Assembly: GCF_022213955.1 (NCBI RefSeq) | Contig: NZ_JAKNTW010000021.1 | Span: 1 to 64,000 of the forward strand | Source: Dolomitihabitans soli | Lineage (GTDB): Bacteria; Actinomycetota; Actinomycetes; Streptosporangiales; Streptosporangiaceae | DNA: 64,000 nt | Direction of reading: 5' to 3' | Part shown: in pieces, positions 1 through 8,763 of the stretch | Layout: every line of letters begins with the position of its first letter | Numbering within the stretch: position 1 is the stretch's first letter | Program-made: the position numbers and the translations under genes | Notes under the pieces: model-generated | Databases searched by the model: none | Seen by the model: only the letters and a program-made list of their open reading frames with translations | Told to the model about the DNA's origin: nothing

Positions 1-178
1 GCCCGGATCCGTGTGATCCCGGGCGACACACCAGCCCCGAATCCGCTGCCGCAGACACTTACCGCTTAACCTGCAGAAACAGGATCACGCGGAGATCGAC
101 TCATACACCACGTGCGTGGACGCGACCCTACAGGATCATCCGCTCTTCCCGGAGCTTCGGTGCACCCCCACCCTGAGG

Positions 179-1081
179 TCATTTGAGGCTGCCCAGGGTG
201 ACGCCCGATTGCCAGTAGCGGCGCATCGCGATCATGAAGAAGGCGAGCGGGATGACGGCGAGCAGGGAGCCGGTGAGCACGAGGGCGGTCAGGTCGGTCT
301 CGGCCTCGGTGCGCTGCAGGTTCCAGGCGTACAGGCCGAGGCTGAGCGGCCATTTGTCCTCGCCGCGCAGCATGGTGAGCGGCAGGTAGAAGCCGTTCCA
401 GTTGCTGACGAACGCAAGCAAGAAGACGGTGGCCGCGCCGGTCTTCATCAGCCGGGTGACGATCTTGAAGAAGATCCGCAGCTCGCCGGCACCGTCCACC
501 CTGGCGGCCTCCAGCAGTTCGGGGGGTACAGCGCCATCGACGTAGACCTTGGACAGGTAGACCGAGAACGGGCTGATGAAGGCGGGCAAGAGCACGGCCC
601 ACACGGTGTCGACGAGGCCGAGCTTGGCGAACAGCAGGTAGAGCGGCATGGTCAGCATCGCGCCGGGGATCAGGAACGAGCCGATCACCAGCGCCAGCCC
701 CGTGCCCCGGCCGCGGAAGGTGAACCGGGACAGCGAGTAACCCGCGGCCAGCGAGATCAGCGTGCACACGACCGCCCCGACGCCCGCGTACAGGAAGGAG
801 TTGAGCACCCAGCGCAGGAAGATGCCGTCGCCGTAGGTGAAGACCTGTTCCAGGTTGCGGCCCAGGTTGAACTCGCCGAACCACAGGCCGTTCGTGTAGA
901 GCATGTCGGTCTGCGACTTGGTGGCCGCCACGATCAGCCACCAGACCGGGGCGACGGAGTAGAGGGCGAACAGGCCGAGGCCGAACAGGACGAGCACCTG
1001 CGAGGTGCGCGACTGGGTGGCGCCGACGGGCAGCCCCTCCGCGGCCCGATCCGCCTTCCGTGCCGATGCGATTGCGGTCAT
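179..1081 (-). CDS. Carbohydrate ABC transporter permease (CUT1, MalG-like)
   Basis: Inner-membrane permease of a CUT1 sugar importer, 300 aa. About six hydrophobic segments are visible. The EAA loop that docks the ATPase reads EAARVDGAGELRIFF, and the C-terminus (RRYWQSGVTLGSLK) is typical of MalG/LacG-type subunits. The ATG at 1081 was chosen because it overlaps the stop of the upstream permease gene by 4 bp (ATGA), which implies translational coupling. It is the last gene of a minus-strand operon (GH43, binding protein, permease, permease). No ATPase is encoded nearby; such systems commonly share a housekeeping MsiK-type ATPase (family knowledge). The sugar is inferred from neighbours to be a xylan, arabinan or galactan oligosaccharide. 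Confidence 0.9.
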   Translation of the reverse strand: MTAIASARKADRAAEGLPVGATQSRTSQVLVLFGLGLFALYSVAPVWWLIVAATKSQTDMLYTNGLWFGEFNLGRNLEQVFTYGDGIFLRWVLNSFLYAGVGAVVCTLISLAAGYSLSRFTFRGRGTGLALVIGSFLIPGAMLTMPLYLLFAKLGLVDTVWAVLLPAFISPFSVYLSKVYVDGAVPPELLEAARVDGAGELRIFFKIVTRLMKTGAATVFLLAFVSNWNGFYLPLTMLRGEDKWPLSLGLYAWNLQRTEAETDLTALVLTGSLLAVIPLAFFMIAMRRYWQSGVTLGSLK

Positions 1082-1950
1082 GGTTGCTGGGCCCTGTTCG
1101 TGACGCGGTAGAAGAGCATGGAGATGATGCCGACGACGACGGCCAGGATGATCGACAGAGCGGCGGCGTAGTTGTAGTCGTTGCTGTCGAACGCCTCGTA
1201 GTAGATCATCATGATCGGGGTGAAGTCCTTGGTGACGACCTCGGGCACGACGTTGCGGAAGAGCAGCGGCTCGTTGAAGATCTGCAGCATGTGGATGATC
1301 GACAACATGCCGGTCAGCACGAGCGCGCCCCGCACGTACGGGATCTTGATGGAGAGCGCGATGCGCAGCTCGGAGGCGCCGTCCACGCGGGCCGCGTCGA
1401 AGATCTCGCGCGGCACCGACTGCAGCGCGCCATAGACGATGAGCATGTTGAACCCGGCGCCTACCCAGGTGAGCAGATTGCCCATCGACACCCAGATCAG
1501 CTCCGAGGCGAAGAAGTTGATCCCGGTCAGCTCGGTGAGCGGGCCCAGCCGAGGACTGTAGATGTACATCCACATGAGCGCCGCCACGATCCCGGGAATC
1601 ATGTATGGCACCAGGAACGCCAGCCGATAGCGGTGCGCCACGTGCTTGGTGACCGAGTCCAGCAGCAACGCCATCGTGAGCGACAACACCAGCATGACCG
1701 GAATCTGCACCGCCGCGAAGGCGCTCACCCTGGCCACAGACGCCCAGAAGGTGCTGTCGGACAGACCGCGGGCGAAGTTGCCGAACCCGGTGAACACCTC
1801 CTGACGCGGTCCGATGCCGAGCCCCGAGGTGCGCATAGTGAACAGGCTCTGGTAGACGGCGTACAGGAGCGGGATGACGAAGAGGCAGGCGAAACCGATG
1901 AAGAACGGGGCGGAGAAGGCCGCGCCCTTGCGTTGCGTGACAGTAGACAT
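1078..1950 (-). CDS. Carbohydrate ABC transporter permease (CUT1, MalF-like)
   Basis: Partner permease of the downstream MalG-like subunit, 290 aa, the usual size for this class. It has a short cytoplasmic N-terminus, then about six membrane segments beginning near residue 14 (FSAPFFIGFACLFVIPLLYA). The EAA loop is DAARVDGASELRIALSI. The start is preceded by a GAGGAG-like ribosome site. It lies 55 bp downstream of the binding-protein gene, with a strong hairpin in the gap that probably lowers permease expression relative to the binding protein. Confidence 0.9.
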   Translation of the reverse strand: MSTVTQRKGAAFSAPFFIGFACLFVIPLLYAVYQSLFTMRTSGLGIGPRQEVFTGFGNFARGLSDSTFWASVARVSAFAAVQIPVMLVLSLTMALLLDSVTKHVAHRYRLAFLVPYMIPGIVAALMWMYIYSPRLGPLTELTGINFFASELIWVSMGNLLTWVGAGFNMLIVYGALQSVPREIFDAARVDGASELRIALSIKIPYVRGALVLTGMLSIIHMLQIFNEPLLFRNVVPEVVTKDFTPIMMIYYEAFDSNDYNYAAALSIILAVVVGIISMLFYRVTNRAQQP

Positions 1951-1971
1951 GAGGAGTTTCCCTAATCAGGC

Positions 1972-2000
1972 GTGAGGGAGGCTGCTGCGGCCTCCCTCAC
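1972..2000 (-). terminator. Intercistronic hairpin between binding protein and permeases
   Basis: An 11-bp perfect inverted repeat (GTGAGGGAGGC, 7-nt loop, GCCTCCCTCAC) lies just after the binding-protein stop and before the permease start. It has no T-tract. Such hairpins often act as attenuators or mRNA-stability elements that give more binding protein than permease; that role is inferred. Confidence 0.6.
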
Positions 2001-2005
2001 GGCGA

Positions 2006-3322
2006 TCACTCGGCGACCTTGACGCCCTTCTGCTTCAGGTCGTCGACCGTCCACCGCTGCATGTGAGTCAGCACGTCCTCGACCTTCATCTCGCCGTTCA
2101 TGGCCTTGCCCCACTTGTCGGCCAGTTCCTCGTACATGGCGGTGGAGTTGGGCCCGTAGATCCAGCCGGAGGCGAAGTTGTCCGACTCGGCGATGACCTG
2201 CTTGCCCGCCTCGGCGTGCCCGCCCCAGAGCTGCTTGGGCACCACGGCGTCCAGGTACGGGGCCGGGTCGGCGACGGCCGGGTACCAGCCGGAGCCGGCC
2301 ACCGGGTCGGCCATCGCCGCAACCGGAACGCTCTCGGTAGCCAGCCAGATCGCCGCCTGCGCCGCCTTGGCAGGGTCCTTGCACAGCGACGGCACCGACA
2401 GCGCACCGGTGTCGGACGCCGAGACCGGCGTGTTCTGGCCCTTGACCAGCAGGTTCGGCCCGGCCTCCCATTCGCCCACAGAGTCCTTCATGTTGCGCTG
2501 GTGGCCGGCGAGCTGCCAGGTGGAGACCTGCCGCATGGCGATCTTGCCTTGGTCATACTCCTGCATCATGGCGGCGTACTCGGCGTAGGAGATTTTCTCC
2601 ACGAGGTCGTTGTCGAGCAGCTGCTGCATGATGCCCGCCGACCATTTCGACGCGTCGTCGGTGAAGTTGATCTTCCAGGCGTCGCCCTGCACGGTGTACC
2701 AACGGGCGCCGGCCTGCCAGGCCAGCCCCATCATGGTCGAGGGGTCCTCACCGGCGAGGTTGAAGATCGCGATGCCGTCCTTCTTCAGGTCCTTCTTGCC
2801 GATCTCGATGAGCTCCTCCCACGTCGTGGGGTACTTCAGCCCGCGCGTTTCGAAGATCGGCTTGTAGTACATGCTGAACAGCGGGTCCCGCTTGTCCGGC
2901 ACGCCATAGGTGATCCCGGCCAGGGTGAGTTCCTCGACGCCGCCCGGGGAGAACTTGGCCGCGCTGCCGCTCACCTCCTGGGTGATGTCCTTGATCACGC
3001 CCTCGGCCAGGAGCTGGCCGCCGTTGCGGTTATCCGTCTGGGCGAGGCACGGCATCGTCGCCTTGTCGCCGGCCTTGTGCGCGTTACGCAGGTTCTTGAC
3101 CAGGTCGGCGGCGGGCACCTTGACATATTTGAGCTGCACGTCCTTGTGGGCGGCGTTGAAGGCGGCGACCGCCGCCTCCGAGCCCTGCTTGTCGGTCCAG
3201 TAGTCCAGCGTGACCGGGCCCGCGGCCGCCTGCCCGACCGGCGGGGACGACGTCGCGGGGTCACCACCGCACGCGGCCAGGGTGAGTACCCCGGCCAGGG
3301 CGAGCCATCGCAGACTTCTCAT
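2006..3322 (-). CDS. Sugar ABC transporter substrate-binding lipoprotein
   Basis: Extracellular solute-binding protein of family 1, 438 aa. It has a classical lipoprotein signal (MRSLRWLALAGVLTLAAC) with the lipidated cysteine at residue 18. The mature part begins with a Ser/Pro/Thr-rich tether and then LDYWTDKQGSEAAVAAFN, a typical opening for CUT1 binding proteins. It captures the oligosaccharide outside the cell and delivers it to the two downstream permeases. It sits between the GH43 gene (34 bp upstream) and the permeases, in one operon. The exact sugar cannot be read from sequence. Confidence 0.92.
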   Translation of the reverse strand: MRSLRWLALAGVLTLAACGGDPATSSPPVGQAAAGPVTLDYWTDKQGSEAAVAAFNAAHKDVQLKYVKVPAADLVKNLRNAHKAGDKATMPCLAQTDNRNGGQLLAEGVIKDITQEVSGSAAKFSPGGVEELTLAGITYGVPDKRDPLFSMYYKPIFETRGLKYPTTWEELIEIGKKDLKKDGIAIFNLAGEDPSTMMGLAWQAGARWYTVQGDAWKINFTDDASKWSAGIMQQLLDNDLVEKISYAEYAAMMQEYDQGKIAMRQVSTWQLAGHQRNMKDSVGEWEAGPNLLVKGQNTPVSASDTGALSVPSLCKDPAKAAQAAIWLATESVPVAAMADPVAGSGWYPAVADPAPYLDAVVPKQLWGGHAEAGKQVIAESDNFASGWIYGPNSTAMYEELADKWGKAMNGEMKVEDVLTHMQRWTVDDLKQKGVKVAE

Positions 3323-3355
3323 GCGTTTCTCCTCGGGGGGTCGTCAGCGCGAAGA

Positions 3356-4831
3356 TCAAAGCGCCTTGTACGTCACGTCGTGGAAGGTGGCCTGGCATCC
3401 CTCGCCCGCGAGGTCCTGCACCCACAGGCCGACGAACGCGCCGGTGAAGCCGAAGGAGCGCACCTGGCCGTCGATGATCTCGTCGGCGTTCTCATCGGAC
3501 AGGATCGTGGCGTCCGGCTCTGCGGGGACGGCCCGGCCGTCGTGGGTGAAGCGCAGGACGGGACCGTCGAACTCGACGCCGAGCCGGCAAGCCGACTCCG
3601 CGGTGAAATGCACGGTGCGCACGCCCCGGTCGCTACCGGTCAGGACCAGCCCGTCGGTGGTGAGCGCGAGGTGGTACCAGTTGCGCGAGTTGTAGTAGGC
3701 GGTGATCCCGGCGGACTGGTGCACGCTGTCCGGCTCGAACGTGACGCTCGCCTCGAACCTGCACTTCCTGCTGGTCACGGGGCGGCCTACCAGGCTGGGC
3801 GCGCGCAGCCCGTAGGGCGACTGTCCGCCCTTGATCGTCAGCCGGCCGTCCTCATCCGCCAGCCAGTCGGGCGAGGCCGGGCGACGCAGGGTGCTCCAGT
3901 CGCCGCCGTCCACGGGCTGCCACGGATGCGGCGGCAGGGCGGGCGAGAGCACCTCGACGGCGGGCACTCCCCCGGCCACCCGCGGCCACCCGTCCACCCA
4001 CTCGACGCGCTGGATCGCGGTCTCCCTGCCCAGCACACACCTTCCCCTCGTGGTGTAGGGGCGGGCGGCCAGGTGCGCGACATACCAGTCGCCGTCCCTG
4101 GTCTGCACCAGGCAGCCGTGCCCGGCCTTCTGCAGTTCGAGGTCCGGGTCGTGGCGGGCGGTGAACATCGGCCCGGCCGGGTCGGCCTCGTACGGCCCCT
4201 CCAGCGTGGGGGACCGCAGCACCGTGACGCCGTGGTCATAGCCGGTGCCGCCCTCGGCCACCATCAGGTAGTACCAGCCGCCGATCCGGTACAGGTGCGG
4301 CCCCTCGGTGACGTGCCGGTTCTCCAGGATGAGTCGAGGCTTCCCGCCACCGAGCGGCTGGATCTCTATTCCGGCGAACCCGTGTCCGGGACGGGAGTCG
4401 AAGACCATGTTGAGCAGGTACGTGCTGCCGTCCGCATCGTGAAAGAGCGCAGCGTCGAACCCGCGTCCCGGCAGCCTGACCGGATCGGACCAGGGGCCGT
4501 CGATGGAGGGTGCGGTGATCAGGTAGTTCGTGATGTCCTTGAAGCCGTGGGCGTAGTTGTCCATCACCCCGTACACCAGGTGAAACAGCCCGTTCGCGTA
4601 GGTCAGGTCCGGCGCCCAGACCCCGCCGGAGTCCGGCACGCCCGTCAGATCGAGCAGCCGGCGCTCTGTGAGGATGCCGCCAAGGGACCGCCAGTGGATC
4701 AGATCGCGTGAATGATGAACGCGCACACCCGGATACCACTCGAACGTCGAGGTGGCCAGGTAGTAGTCGTCACCGACCCGCAGGATCGACGGATCGGGGT
4801 GGAATCCAGGTAGGACGGGATTAAAGATCAT
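3356..4831 (-). CDS. GH43 family glycoside hydrolase (beta-xylosidase / alpha-L-arabinofuranosidase)
   Basis: A 491-aa five-bladed propeller glycosidase with a C-terminal beta-sandwich domain. The N-terminus FNPVLPGFHPDPSILRVGDD contains the conserved catalytic-base aspartate (HPDPS). DAALFHDADGSTYLLN supplies the pKa-modulating Asp, and VTEGPHLYRIGGWYYL the general-acid Glu. From about residue 300 the sequence matches the concanavalin-like domain found in GH43 xylosidases. There is no signal peptide, so it probably acts in the cytoplasm on imported oligosaccharides. It is the first gene of the minus-strand operon, and its own start faces the degraded DNA at 4859-5320. Confidence 0.9.
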   Translation of the reverse strand: MIFNPVLPGFHPDPSILRVGDDYYLATSTFEWYPGVRVHHSRDLIHWRSLGGILTERRLLDLTGVPDSGGVWAPDLTYANGLFHLVYGVMDNYAHGFKDITNYLITAPSIDGPWSDPVRLPGRGFDAALFHDADGSTYLLNMVFDSRPGHGFAGIEIQPLGGGKPRLILENRHVTEGPHLYRIGGWYYLMVAEGGTGYDHGVTVLRSPTLEGPYEADPAGPMFTARHDPDLELQKAGHGCLVQTRDGDWYVAHLAARPYTTRGRCVLGRETAIQRVEWVDGWPRVAGGVPAVEVLSPALPPHPWQPVDGGDWSTLRRPASPDWLADEDGRLTIKGGQSPYGLRAPSLVGRPVTSRKCRFEASVTFEPDSVHQSAGITAYYNSRNWYHLALTTDGLVLTGSDRGVRTVHFTAESACRLGVEFDGPVLRFTHDGRAVPAEPDATILSDENADEIIDGQVRSFGFTGAFVGLWVQDLAGEGCQATFHDVTYKAL

Positions 4832-4858
4832 GACCTCGGTCCTGAGAAGTGGCGGCCG

Positions 4859-5318
<460 letters not shown>

Positions 5319-5331
5319 TGCCTCCACTTAC

Positions 5332-5477
5332 AGAAACCGATCGCTGCGAACGCTACGGCGGAGAGACGTTCACGACAAGGGCACGTTACATATACGTTAC
5401 ATAAGGCCGATTTTCCTGCACATTTGGCTCAGTTGACCTCAGGCGCACTTCGCTCTTACCGTAGTTACCGGTTTCTA
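5332..5477. promoter_or_regulatory. Divergent promoter/operator A (LacI-type palindrome plus conserved blocks)
   Basis: The region holds three elements that recur in the same layout at 14778-14924. First, a 26-bp block at 5332-5357, identical to 14778-14803. Second, paired CGTTACA motifs around 5384-5402. Third, TAGTTACCGGTTTCTA at 5462-5477, an imperfect palindrome centred on CC|GG. The reverse complement of this 16-mer occurs at 14909-14924. GAAACC-GGTTTC symmetry is typical of LacI-family operators (family knowledge). It sits 22 bp upstream of the dehydrogenase start, where a repressor would block transcription. Likely ligand protein: one or both LacI paralogues at 8760 and 15931. Confidence 0.65.
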
Positions 5478-5499
5478 CATGTGCCCCGAACGGAGGCTA

Positions 5500-6498
5500 A
5501 TGCCTGTGCTAGACCGCCCGAAGGCGCTGTTCGCCATGCGCGCGCGACACCTCGCGTTGCTCTTTCCTGCGCCGCTCATACAGCAGTTGGAGAGGGTCGC
5601 CGACATCGATGTGTCGCTGGTCGCCGAGCGCTTCGACGATCCTCGGCTTGCCCAGGTACTCCCCGATGTGGACGTCCTGATCACCGGCTGGGGCTGCCCG
5701 CCGCTGGACGAGGCGCTGCTTGTCGCCGCGCCCCGGCTCCGGGCCGTGCTGCACGCGGCGGGTTCGGTGAAGAACCTGCTCGCTCCCGCCTTGTTCGAAC
5801 GCGGCCTGCTGGTCTCCTCGGCCGCCGATGCCAATGCGGTCCCCGTGGCCGAGTACTCCGTCTCTGCCATCCTGCTGGCCGGCAAGGGGATGTTCACGCT
5901 GCGCGAGCGCTACCGGCGGGAGCGGACGTTCACGATCGGCGAGGTCGAGCAAGGAGTGGGGAACTACGGCAGGCGGGTGGGCGTGGTCGGCGCCTCCCGC
6001 ATCGGGCGCAGGGTGATCGAGCTACTCGCGGCGCACGACCTTGACGTGTGTCTGTATGACCCGTACACACAGGTCGAGGGCGTGCGGCAGGTCGGGCTGG
6101 AGGAACTGCTGGGCACGTGCGACGTCGTCAGCCTGCACGCGCCCGGCACCGACGAGACCCGCCACATGCTGGACCGGCGGCGGCTGACGCTGATGCCGGA
6201 CGGTGCGGTGCTGGTCAACACCGCCAGAGGGTCGCTGGTGGACACCGACGCGCTGGTGGAAGAGTTGCGGACGGGCAGGCTGTCGGCGGTGCTGGACGTG
6301 ACGGAGCCGGAACCGCTGCCGCGCGACTCGCCGCTGTTCGAGCTGCCGAACGCGTTCCTCACCCCGCACATCGCCGGTTCTCATGGCAACGAGCTGGCGA
6401 GAATGGGCGCCGCCGTGCTCGGCGAGTTGGAGCGGCTGACCGCCGGAGTCCCCCTCACCCATCAGGTGAGGCTCGCCGATCTCGACAGGGTGGCGTGA
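5500..6498 (+). CDS. D-isomer-specific 2-hydroxyacid dehydrogenase (copy A)
   Basis: NAD(P)-dependent 2-hydroxyacid/2-oxoacid oxidoreductase fold, 332 aa. The Rossmann dinucleotide site is RRVGVVGASRIGRRV. The catalytic arginine lies in VLVNTARGSLVDTDAL, and the His/substrate region is FLTPHIAGSHGNE. A GGAGG at 5492-5496 is only 3 nt from the ATG at 5500. The in-frame GTG at 5506 has better spacing and aligns exactly with the start of the paralogue at 14945, so it may be the true start. It is the first gene of a plus-strand operon with the GH39 remnant, GH36 and LacI genes. Substrate unknown; a sugar-acid or oxidised sugar product is a guess from context. Confidence 0.85.
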   Translation: MPVLDRPKALFAMRARHLALLFPAPLIQQLERVADIDVSLVAERFDDPRLAQVLPDVDVLITGWGCPPLDEALLVAAPRLRAVLHAAGSVKNLLAPALFERGLLVSSAADANAVPVAEYSVSAILLAGKGMFTLRERYRRERTFTIGEVEQGVGNYGRRVGVVGASRIGRRVIELLAAHDLDVCLYDPYTQVEGVRQVGLEELLGTCDVVSLHAPGTDETRHMLDRRRLTLMPDGAVLVNTARGSLVDTDALVEELRTGRLSAVLDVTEPEPLPRDSPLFELPNAFLTPHIAGSHGNELARMGAAVLGELERLTAGVPLTHQVRLADLDRVA

Positions 6499-6499
6499 C

Positions 6500-6766
6500 A
6501 TGGAGATCCATGCCGACGACGTCGGACACCCGCTGGTCCCGTACTGGAACGCCTGCGTGGGCACCGGACGTACCAACGATGGCGGGATGCCCGCCGACGA
6601 CCGGGCCCTTGCCCTGGGCCGCCCGGAGCCGCTGTCAGGCGAGGACGCCGCCGTCCTGTGCTTCGGAGCACCGCGCCGCGAGGTCGTCCAGGCCTCGCCG
6701 GACGGCGGATTGCGCGTTGAACGCCCGATCGAGCCCGGGAGCGTCGTGCTCCTGGAGCAACGGTGA
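6500..6766 (+). pseudogene. GH39 beta-xylosidase-like remnant with internal deletion (88 aa)
   Basis: A short in-frame ORF squeezed between the dehydrogenase stop and the GH36 start (4-bp GTGA overlap). Its N-terminal third (GHPLVPYWNACVGTGRTNDG) resembles the beginning of GH39 xylosidases. Its last third (DGGLRVERPIEPGSVVLLEQ) resembles their C-terminal strand. The 400 or so residues of catalytic barrel between are missing, so the ORF looks like an in-frame deletion that kept both ends and the translational coupling. No catalytic residues remain. The GH39 link is from memory of family consensus, so moderate confidence. Confidence 0.5.
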
Positions 6767-8763
6767 GCGCCCTGCACTGGCGCGGACTGCGCTTCGAGCT
6801 CCCCGAGGACGGACCTCCGCGGCTGCTGGCTATCGGCGGGCTCGCGTGCGACGACCGAGCCGCGCTGCCCGTGGTCGAGATCGAGGTCACCGGAATCGGC
6901 AGGAGCGGAACCGCGGGCAATCGGCACGTGGACGGTGTCCGCCTTCGTCACGAGGCCCACGAGGCGACCGGCGACCAGCTCGAAATCAGAGCGCGCGGCG
7001 ACGGCCTGCGGGTCAGCACGTATTACGAAGCCAAGGGCGACGTCGTGCGCTGCTGGTCACGGGTGACCGCCGAACGTGACCTGACCCTCGATCACGTCTC
7101 CTCTTTCGCGTTCGCGGGCCTGTCGCACAGCTGCCGCTCGTGGACGGCGAGCAACCCGTGGAGCGGCGAGTTCCGCTGGTCCGGCGGCACTCTACAAGAC
7201 CTTGGCCTGCCGGACGTCGGCATGACCCGCTATGGCCAGACCGGCACCAAGAATCGTCTCGCCCTCACCAGCACCGGCTCCTGGCCGTCGTCCGAGTACC
7301 TGCCCATGGGCTGGATCGACGGCCCGCACGGCACACTGGCCTGGCAGATCGAGCACAACGGTCCCTGGCACGCCGAGCTGGCCGATCGCTACGGTGCGAT
7401 CTACCTCCTGCTTTCAGGGCCGTCCCAGCGCGAGCACCACTGGTCGGCGCCCTTGGCGCCGGGCCAGTCGTTCACCACCGTCCCTGCCGCCATCGCCCTG
7501 GCCGACGACCACGAACAGGCTCTGGCCGCTCTCACCCGGTACCGCCGCGCCATCCGTCGACCGCACCAGGACAATGCCGAATTGCCGGTCGTCTTCAACG
7601 ACTTCATGAACGGCCTCATGGGAGACCCCACCACCGAACGTCTGCGTCCCCTGATCGCCGCCGCCGCGGAGGCAGGCGCCGAGTACTTCTGCATCGACGC
7701 GGGATGGTACGACGACGAGCAGGCGGGCCCTGGGGATGGCGGCGTGCCCGGCTGGTGGGACACCGTGGGCCGGTGGGAGCCCTCGGCGACGCGCTTCCCC
7801 GGGGGTCTGGCGGAGATCACCGGCGCGATCAGGGCGGCGGGCATGGTCCCCGGCCTGTGGCTGGAGCCCGAGGTCGTCGGCGTCCGCAGTGACGTCGGTT
7901 TCCCCGACGAGGCGTACCTGCGGCGCGACGGCGTGCGCCTGGCCGAATGGGGCCGCCACCAGCTCGACTTCAGTCACCCCAGCGCCACCGCGCACCTGGA
8001 CACGGTAGTCGACCGGCTGATCTCCGACTTCGGCATCGGCTACTTCAAGCTCGACTACAACATCGACATCGGGCCGGCCGACCGCCTGCTCGAACATAAC
8101 CGGGCCTACCTGACCTGGGCCGAGCGCGTCATGGAACGCCACCCCGCTCTGGTGCTCGAAGCGTGCGCGGCCGGCGGCATGCGGCTCGACGGCGCGACCC
8201 TGCGCACCTTCCCCGTCCAGTCACTCACCGACCAGCAGGACGACCTGCTGCTCCCGGCCATCGCCGCAGCCGCGCCCACGACCGTCCCGCCCGAGCAGGG
8301 CGCGGTCTGGGCCTATCCGCACGGCGACCCGACGAGGATCATCTTCGGACTGGTCAACGCGATGCTCGGCCGGATCCACCTCAGCGGCAGGCTCGACCTT
8401 CTCGATCCCCCGCGGCTGGCCCTCGTGACCGAGGCGATCGCCATCTACAAGGGCTACCGGAGAGACCTGGCGAGAGGCGTCCCCCGCTGGCCGCTCGGGC
8501 TCCCGCGCTGGGATGCTGACACGATCGCGCTGGCCATAGACTGCGATGAGATGGCTTACCTCGCGGTGTGGCGCAGGCACTCCCCCTCGGACATGATCGA
8601 CGTGCCCTGGCCGGCAGGCTATGATCTCACCCCGCTGCTGCCCGGGACGACGATGGCCCGATGGGAGGCCGGAGTCATCCGCGTCACCCTGCGCGAGCCC
8701 TGCTCAGCCGCTCTGCTCCGTCTGTCCAGAACCGTGGAAGGCCAGCCTTGGCGCGAAAAGTGA
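6763..8763 (+). CDS. GH36 alpha-galactosidase
   Basis: Retaining alpha-galactosidase of 666 aa. An N-terminal beta-sandwich (to about residue 280) is followed by a (beta/alpha)8 barrel. Visible landmarks are CIDAGWYDD, GLWLEPEVVG, and YFKLDYNID with the nucleophile Asp near residue 431. The acid/base region SLTDQQDDL follows. There is no signal peptide, so it is likely intracellular and removes galactose from imported side-chain oligosaccharides. The GTG start at 6763 overlaps the preceding stop, and its own stop overlaps the LacI start (GTGA). Together with GH43 and the GH39 remnant it points to hemicellulose or arabinogalactan use. Confidence 0.9.
   Translation: MSALHWRGLRFELPEDGPPRLLAIGGLACDDRAALPVVEIEVTGIGRSGTAGNRHVDGVRLRHEAHEATGDQLEIRARGDGLRVSTYYEAKGDVVRCWSRVTAERDLTLDHVSSFAFAGLSHSCRSWTASNPWSGEFRWSGGTLQDLGLPDVGMTRYGQTGTKNRLALTSTGSWPSSEYLPMGWIDGPHGTLAWQIEHNGPWHAELADRYGAIYLLLSGPSQREHHWSAPLAPGQSFTTVPAAIALADDHEQALAALTRYRRAIRRPHQDNAELPVVFNDFMNGLMGDPTTERLRPLIAAAAEAGAEYFCIDAGWYDDEQAGPGDGGVPGWWDTVGRWEPSATRFPGGLAEITGAIRAAGMVPGLWLEPEVVGVRSDVGFPDEAYLRRDGVRLAEWGRHQLDFSHPSATAHLDTVVDRLISDFGIGYFKLDYNIDIGPADRLLEHNRAYLTWAERVMERHPALVLEACAAGGMRLDGATLRTFPVQSLTDQQDDLLLPAIAAAAPTTVPPEQGAVWAYPHGDPTRIIFGLVNAMLGRIHLSGRLDLLDPPRLALVTEAIAIYKGYRRDLARGVPRWPLGLPRWDADTIALAIDCDEMAYLAVWRRHSPSDMIDVPWPAGYDLTPLLPGTTMARWEAGVIRVTLREPCSAALLRLSRTVEGQPWREK

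Noticed and set aside
2063-4711. 882-codon open frame on the plus strand
   Set aside because: It is antisense to the well-supported binding protein and GH43 genes. Its composition (His/Gly/Arg/Val runs) is the usual shadow of high-GC codon use.
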